From the NCBI RefSeq assembly GCF_009858245.1, contig NZ_VMSB01000001.1, forward strand, positions 2,981,623-3,045,622: DNA of 64,000 bases, written 5' to 3'. The notes below the pieces were generated by a model. The model was given only the letters and a program-made list of their open reading frames with translations. It was not told where the DNA came from and did not search any database. The position numbers and the translations under genes are program-made. This document shows, one piece after another, positions 60,539-64,000 of the stretch. The stretch's first letter is position 1. The number at the start of each line of letters is the position of its first letter. Source of the stretch: Ornithinibacter aureus (GTDB taxonomy: Bacteria; Actinomycetota; Actinomycetes; Actinomycetales; Dermatophilaceae).

Positions 60539-60844
60539 GCAGTGCTCTCCTGCAGGAGCGCGTCCCAGGTGCGGGTCAGCGTCTCTTGGCCGGGGCGGGT
60601 GTCGCGCGTGCCGTCACCGGCGTCGCGAGCGTCGTGCGCCACGCTGCGACCCGCAGCGGTTCCGCAGGTCGACAGAGCTCCACCCGTTCGCCCGGGGCCC
60701 CCACGGCAGCCGGGCCGGCCCGGGCCGGTGTCGAACCTCGCCGAACTGGTGGGCGTGCGAGCCACCGACGAGCGCGGACGCATCGTACGGTCGAAGCCTG
60801 ACGTGGTCCGACAGTGGCGCCGTCCTCCCCTCGAAGGAAGTGCC
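60539..60844. other. 306-bp gap after the injection system
   Basis: No gene, clear terminator or recognisable promoter is seen. A short 12-bp palindrome CTCCTGCAGGAG occurs at 60547-60558. The segment would hold the promoter of the truncated sigma factor. Its codon-like periodicity in some frames is antisense-type noise without a family match. Confidence 0.5.
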
Positions 60845-61588
60845 ATGGCCCCTGCCCAGACGTCCACCGACCCCTGCACCACCGAGGACGCCGCGCGCGT
60901 GCTCAGCCTGCACCTCGCCGCCGCGACGTCGGACGCCGAACGCCGTCGGCTGCGCGACGAGCTCGTCCTGTGCACCCTCGCCACCGCCGATGCGCTCGCC
61001 CACCGGTACCGCGGCCGCGGGGTGGACGTCGAGGACCTCGAGCAGGTGGCACGCACCGCCCTCGTGTCCGCCGCCCAGCGCTACGACCCCTCGGTCGGTT
61101 CGGGGTTCGCGGCCTACGCGGTCCCCTGGATCTCGGGCGAGCTGAAGCGGTACTTCCGCGACCACACCTGGGCCGTTCGTCCGCCGCGTCGCCTCCAGGA
61201 GCTGCGGCTGGCTCGCAACGGGGTGGAGGAGGACCTGCGGCACCGGCTGCAGCGCGAGCCCACGACGACCGAGGTCGCCGACGCGCTGGGGTCGACGGCC
61301 GACGAGGTGCACGAGTCACGGGCCTCGTCCGCCGCCTATCGCTCGACCTCGCTCGACCTCGAGCTGCCGGGTGGAGGCACGGTGGGCGACCGCGTCCGCG
61401 ACCCCTCCGACGCGCCGGCAGAGGCCGACACCCACGATGCACTGGCCCGCGCCGTGGCGGGGCTCAGCGACCGTGACCGCCGACTCCTCCACCTGCGCTT
61501 CGACGACGAGCTGACCCAGAGCGAGATCGGGCTGCTGCTGGGGGTGAGGTCGGGGACGACGGCCACGTGCCCTTCCCTGCGGAGGTGA
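60845..61588 (+). pseudogene. Sigma-B/F-type sigma factor truncated in region 4
   Basis: The N-terminal 230 residues are a group 3 sigma factor: region 2 (DVEDLEQVARTALVSAAQRY, GFAAYAVPWISGELKRYFRD), region 3 (LRHRLQREPTTTEVADALGS) and the start of region 4 (LHLRFDDELTQSEIGLLLGV). The recognition helix of region 4.2 should follow, but the frame instead reads RSGTTATCPSLRR and stops. The sequence from about 61552 belongs to a catalase in another frame. The protein would lack -35 recognition, so I call it a pseudogene made by deletion. The start is ATG 60845. Confidence 0.85.
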
Positions 61589-62358
61589 CGGGCGAGACCC
61601 GCCGGGTTCGTTCGGCGTCGTTCGCCGACCACTTCAGTCAGGCTCGCCAGTTCTGGTTGAGCCAGACCCCGGCCGAGCAGGACCACATCGTGCTCGCGTA
61701 CACCTTCGAGCTCGGCAAGGTCGAGACGCCGGCCATCCGGGCGCGGATGGTCGCGAACCTTCGGGTGGTTGACGACGAGCTCGCCCGGAGGGTCGCCGAC
61801 GGCCTGGGGATGGAGCTCCCGGAGGCGGCGACGCCCTTTGCGCCGGTCGTGGAGCTCGCACCCTCTCCCGCCCTGAGCATCCTCGCCAACGCGAGAGCGA
61901 CCTTCGAGGGCCGCAAGCTCGGTCTGCTCGTCGGGGACGGCGCCAAGGCGGCCGTCGTCGAGCGGCTCGTCGCCGGGGTGAAGTCGGCCGGTGGCGTCGT
62001 GGAGGTCGTGGCGCTCACGGTGGGCGGGGCCTGGCTGTCGGACCACTCGATCCTGCAGGCCAAGCAGGCGGTGGCCGGTGGGCCGTCGGTGCTCTACGAC
62101 GCGGTGGCCGTGGTGACGGGCGCCGCCGGAGGTTCGGCCCTGGCCGACGACCCCGCGGCCCGCGACTTCCTCACCGACGCCTTTACCCACTTCAAGGTGA
62201 TCGGCCTGGGCGGCGACACCGACGCTCTCGTTGCAGCCTGCGGACTCACGGGCTCGCTCGACGACGCGTGCCTGCCCGTGGGGACCGCCGCCGAGGCCAA
62301 GGCCTTCGTCACCCGGCTTGGCGGACCCCGGCAGTGGGAGCGCGACCTCACGGCGTGA
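61552..62358 (+). pseudogene. katE: Large-subunit (HPII-type) catalase, C-terminal fragment
   Basis: From about 61552 the frame encodes only the last 265 residues of a clade 2 catalase: FADHFSQARQFWLSQTPAEQ, HIVLAYTFELGKVETPAIRA, RMVANLRVVDDELARRVADG and then the C-terminal flavodoxin-like domain (LSILANARATFEGRKLGLLV, DAVAVVTGAAGGSALADDPA). The heme-binding catalytic core of more than 400 residues is missing. The 5' boundary is the junction with the truncated sigma factor. A GTG at 61567 could start translation but the product would not be a catalase. Confidence 0.88.
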
Positions 62359-62364
62359 GCCGGG

Positions 62365-62397
62365 GCTCCGTGGGCCGCGTCCGGCGACCCACGGAGC
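62365..62397 (+). terminator. 13-bp stem hairpin after catalase fragment
   Basis: GCTCCGTGGGCCG (62365-62377) pairs with CGACCCACGGAGC (62385-62397) with one G-T wobble around a 7-nt loop, starting 6 bp after the stop. It is the likely original terminator of the catalase gene. Confidence 0.7.
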
Positions 62398-62688
62398 TGA
62401 TCAGCCGCCGGAGGCTGCCGGGATCAGCCGGAGGGTTGTGAACCGGAGCGTGCGACGGCTCGCCAGGGTCCCGACTCGGTCCCATGTCGCTCCTGCGTAC
62501 GTGGGAGGGCGTCGAGGCAGCGGCTATCTTCCCTCTGCTGCGAAAGTCACAGAGGAACTCCCACACCGCGGCAGGGTCGGTGGTCGTCGTGATGGTGCTC
62601 TGGATGCCGGGCATGCTGCTGAGTCTCCGATGGGTATCAGCTCAACCGGTCGGCGGGCAGGTGCCACGCCTGGAAGAGCCGTGCGGGG
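62398..62688. other. 291-bp region without a recognisable gene
   Basis: No frame shows a protein family or strong ribosome site. It lies between the catalase terminator and the alcohol-dehydrogenase remnant and may be scrambled remains of deleted genes. Confidence 0.4.
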
Positions 62689-63060
62689 GACCCGGGTCGT
62701 CATCCCCTTCAACATCTGTGCGGTCGGTGACGGATGTGCCAGCGTGGCTTACAGTCGCAGTGTGAGAAGACGCGGATCACCGAGCAAGGAACGGGCGCCG
62801 CGCTCTTCGGGTACACCGAGCTGTCCGGACGGGTCCCGGGCGGGCAGGCGGAGCACCTCCCGGTCCACCAGGCCGACGGCACCCACATCAAGCTCCCCGA
62901 CTACCAGCCCGACGAGCGGTTCGTCTCCCTGTCCCACGGGCTGCCCACGGCGTGGCAGGCGGTGGCGTACGCCGCACCCGCCTTCGATGACACCCTCGTC
63001 GTCCTCGGGCTGGGCCCGATCGGCGACATGGCCTGCTGGGTCGCCCGTCGGCGTGGGGTC
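62689..63060 (+). pseudogene. Zinc-type alcohol dehydrogenase remnant
   Basis: Pieces of the glutathione-independent formaldehyde/alcohol dehydrogenase family in two frames: RVVIPFN (about 62692), then after a frame change near 62730 MCQRGLQSQCEKTRITEQGT, GAALFGYTELSGRVPGGQAE and LSHGLPTAWQAVAYAAPAFD, LVVLGLGPIGDMACWVARR. The N-terminal third including the catalytic zinc ligands and everything after the nucleotide-binding strand are missing. It is therefore an internal fragment with a frameshift. Confidence 0.8.
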
Positions 63061-63156
63061 GGCGACGAACGAGGTGACCAAGGACCTGCCGGCGGCCTGG
63101 TCTCAGCGGATGATGAAGGCCTTCGGCAGCGACCGACTGGCGCGACGGACCTCGAG

Positions 63157-63771
63157 GTGACGACGGTGACCACGGGCGTGCCCGACGGCATGTCCCGTGC
63201 CCCCGAGCCGGTGCGGCGCCTGGCCCGCACGGTGGTCGAGCGCGGGTACACCTGGTATCCGGTGGAAATGACCTCGCCCGGTTGGGGCGATCGCCTGTAT
63301 GGCGCCCGCACACACATCGGCGAGGTGCGCCTCTGGTCGCACCGCCTGTCGTGGGGTGCGACGCTCGGGGCCCCGGGTGTGCCCGTCTTCGTGGACGCCG
63401 GCATCTGGGACGCGTGTGCCACCGGGGAGGTGCTGGGCGTGGCTCGACCCCCCATCGGGGAGCAGGTGGCCTGGCTGGAGGGGCTGCTGGCCGCCCGGTC
63501 GCTGCCGCCGTACGACGTCGAGTGCCTCACCCGTCTCGAACGTGAGCGGCGCGAGCAGCCTCCGGCGTACACCGGCCTGCCGTTGGCCATCATCCTCATC
63601 TCCTCGATCGCGCTCATCGTGGCGATGGCCTGGGCGAGTCTGGCGCTGGACATGGTGGGGCTCCGCGTCATGGCCTCGGGTGCCTCCGCGGCGCTGCTGG
63701 TCTGGCTTCTGCGTCCTGTCGCGGCCCACCGCGCCGCCCGGCGGGCGCGGCAACGGCGCCAGGAGGGTTGA
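63157..63771 (+). CDS. Hypothetical protein with two C-terminal membrane helices
   Basis: A 204-residue protein, soluble for about 130 residues (VRRLARTVVERGYTWYPVEM, PGVPVFVDAGIWDACATGEV) and ending with two hydrophobic helices (PLAIILISSIALIVAMAWAS and LRVMASGASAALLVWLLRPV) and a basic tail. No family is recognised. The GTG start overlaps the stop at 63158-63160 of a short upstream frame ending KAFGSDRLARRTSR, itself a probable stub of a deleted gene; this suggests the protein lost its operon partner. Confidence 0.6.
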   Translation: MTTVTTGVPDGMSRAPEPVRRLARTVVERGYTWYPVEMTSPGWGDRLYGARTHIGEVRLWSHRLSWGATLGAPGVPVFVDAGIWDACATGEVLGVARPPIGEQVAWLEGLLAARSLPPYDVECLTRLERERREQPPAYTGLPLAIILISSIALIVAMAWASLALDMVGLRVMASGASAALLVWLLRPVAAHRAARRARQRRQEG

Positions 63772-63800
63772 CCGCACGCGGAAGGCGTCTGGTGTCCACT

Positions 63801-63828
63801 GACCCCCTACCCATACCGGGGGTCGCAA
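63801..63828. promoter_or_regulatory. GACCCCC/GGGGGTC inverted repeat
   Basis: A 7-bp inverted repeat with about 10 nt between the arms lies in the 190-bp gap before the last gene (63772-63961). It may be a terminator of the preceding gene or an operator. The C-run/G-run form is reminiscent of metal-regulator sites but does not match one well. Confidence 0.35.
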
Positions 63829-63961
63829 CTGGGGGAGCCGAGGCGTCCAAACGGCCGTTCCGCGCTGACTGACACCGAAGACCGGTTCGATCCCGGGACC
63901 GATGAGTGGCCGCTCGACGGGTACCGTGGCTGTGTCAGGACCCCGGAGAGGACGGACGGAC

Positions 63962-64000
63962 ATGATGGTCCGCGCACGAGCGACCGTCGACGAGGACCGC
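63962..64000 (+). CDS. Start of a gene cut by the window edge
   Basis: MMVRARATVDEDR is encoded from ATG 63962 (or 63965), preceded by a GGAGAGG ribosome site about 12 nt upstream. Only 13 codons are visible and no family can be assigned. Confidence 0.5.
   Translation, partial: MMVRARATVDEDR

Noticed and set aside
60845-62358. A genuine sigma factor-catalase fusion protein
   Set aside because: The two parts are in different reading frames and the sigma frame stops at 61588, before any catalase domain could be read.
62348-62614. An 88-codon minus-strand frame
   Set aside because: It has no family match and no clear ribosome site, and it overlaps the catalase terminator hairpin.

Overview
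The window is about 64 kb of very GC-rich DNA (roughly 70 percent G+C) with frequent GTG starts, dense gene packing and many ATGA/GTGA stop-start overlaps. The gene content points to a high-GC actinomycete, most likely order Micrococcales (the Intrasporangiaceae/Dermatophilaceae neighbourhood): a lone WXG100 protein, a DUF3027 gene behind a cold-shock protein, DUF2530, an MprAB-PepD-like module, a DtxR-type regulator and a c-di-AMP riboswitch before an NlpC/P60 hydrolase. The family placement is an inference.

Layout. 1-3.4 kb: the end of an FtsX-type permease, a WXG100 gene, a DUF4031-Nudix gene and an HD-domain gene. 3.4-10.2 kb (minus strand): a response regulator, histidine kinase, membrane-anchored HtrA protease and DUF2339 membrane protein, the same order as mprA-mprB-pepD in mycobacteria, plus a Pro/Tyr-rich membrane protein. 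10.3-26.5 kb: mostly housekeeping genes (HMG-CoA lyase, cold-shock protein, serC, citrate synthase, NYN protein, pdxH, SDR), four MFS transporters, a MarR regulator and a DtxR regulator. 26.7-28.7 kb: two secreted cell-wall enzymes, the second behind a c-di-AMP riboswitch but with no canonical start codon. 28.8-34.8 kb: a region of decay with a frameshifted GAP-family membrane protein, a UPF0303 gene with an early amber codon, the C-terminal stub of an LVIVD-repeat protein and a wrecked Na+/H+ antiporter, interleaved with intact genes. 35.1-37.2 kb: a BTAD (SARP-like) regulator with an upstream leader peptide and three 16-bp repeats, then an AbiEi/DUF559 protein.

37.4-60.5 kb is the centrepiece: 18 co-directional, mostly overlapping genes forming an extracellular-type contractile injection system (eCIS; PVC/Afp/MAC-like). 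It has a DUF4255 cap protein, one unusually large sheath, two tube proteins, a DUF5908-like peptide, LysM baseplate protein, VgrG-like spike, PAAR tip, gp25, Pvc11-like and Pvc12-like baseplate proteins, a P2-I-like tail protein, a possible fibre/collar protein, a CIS tape-measure protein, an AAA+ ATPase, and at the end a 1659-residue multidomain protein that I infer to be the cargo or effector. There is no capsid, terminase, integrase or lysis gene, so this is not a prophage. 60.8-63.1 kb is a second decay zone: a sigma-B/F-type factor cut inside region 4 lies directly against the C-terminal third of a large-subunit catalase, followed by an alcohol-dehydrogenase remnant.

Non-coding signals that standard annotation would miss: three intergenic arrays of 19-bp units arranged head-to-head (around 1.75, 9.35 and 36.15 kb); three exactly 34-bp nested palindromes sharing a GACC-TATT-GGTC core (1.86 and 15.13-15.21 kb); an octamer GGATGCCG/CGGCATCC present about 80 times on both strands, far above chance; and an 82-bp direct repeat bracketing one MFS gene. 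No rRNA, tRNA or CRISPR array was seen.
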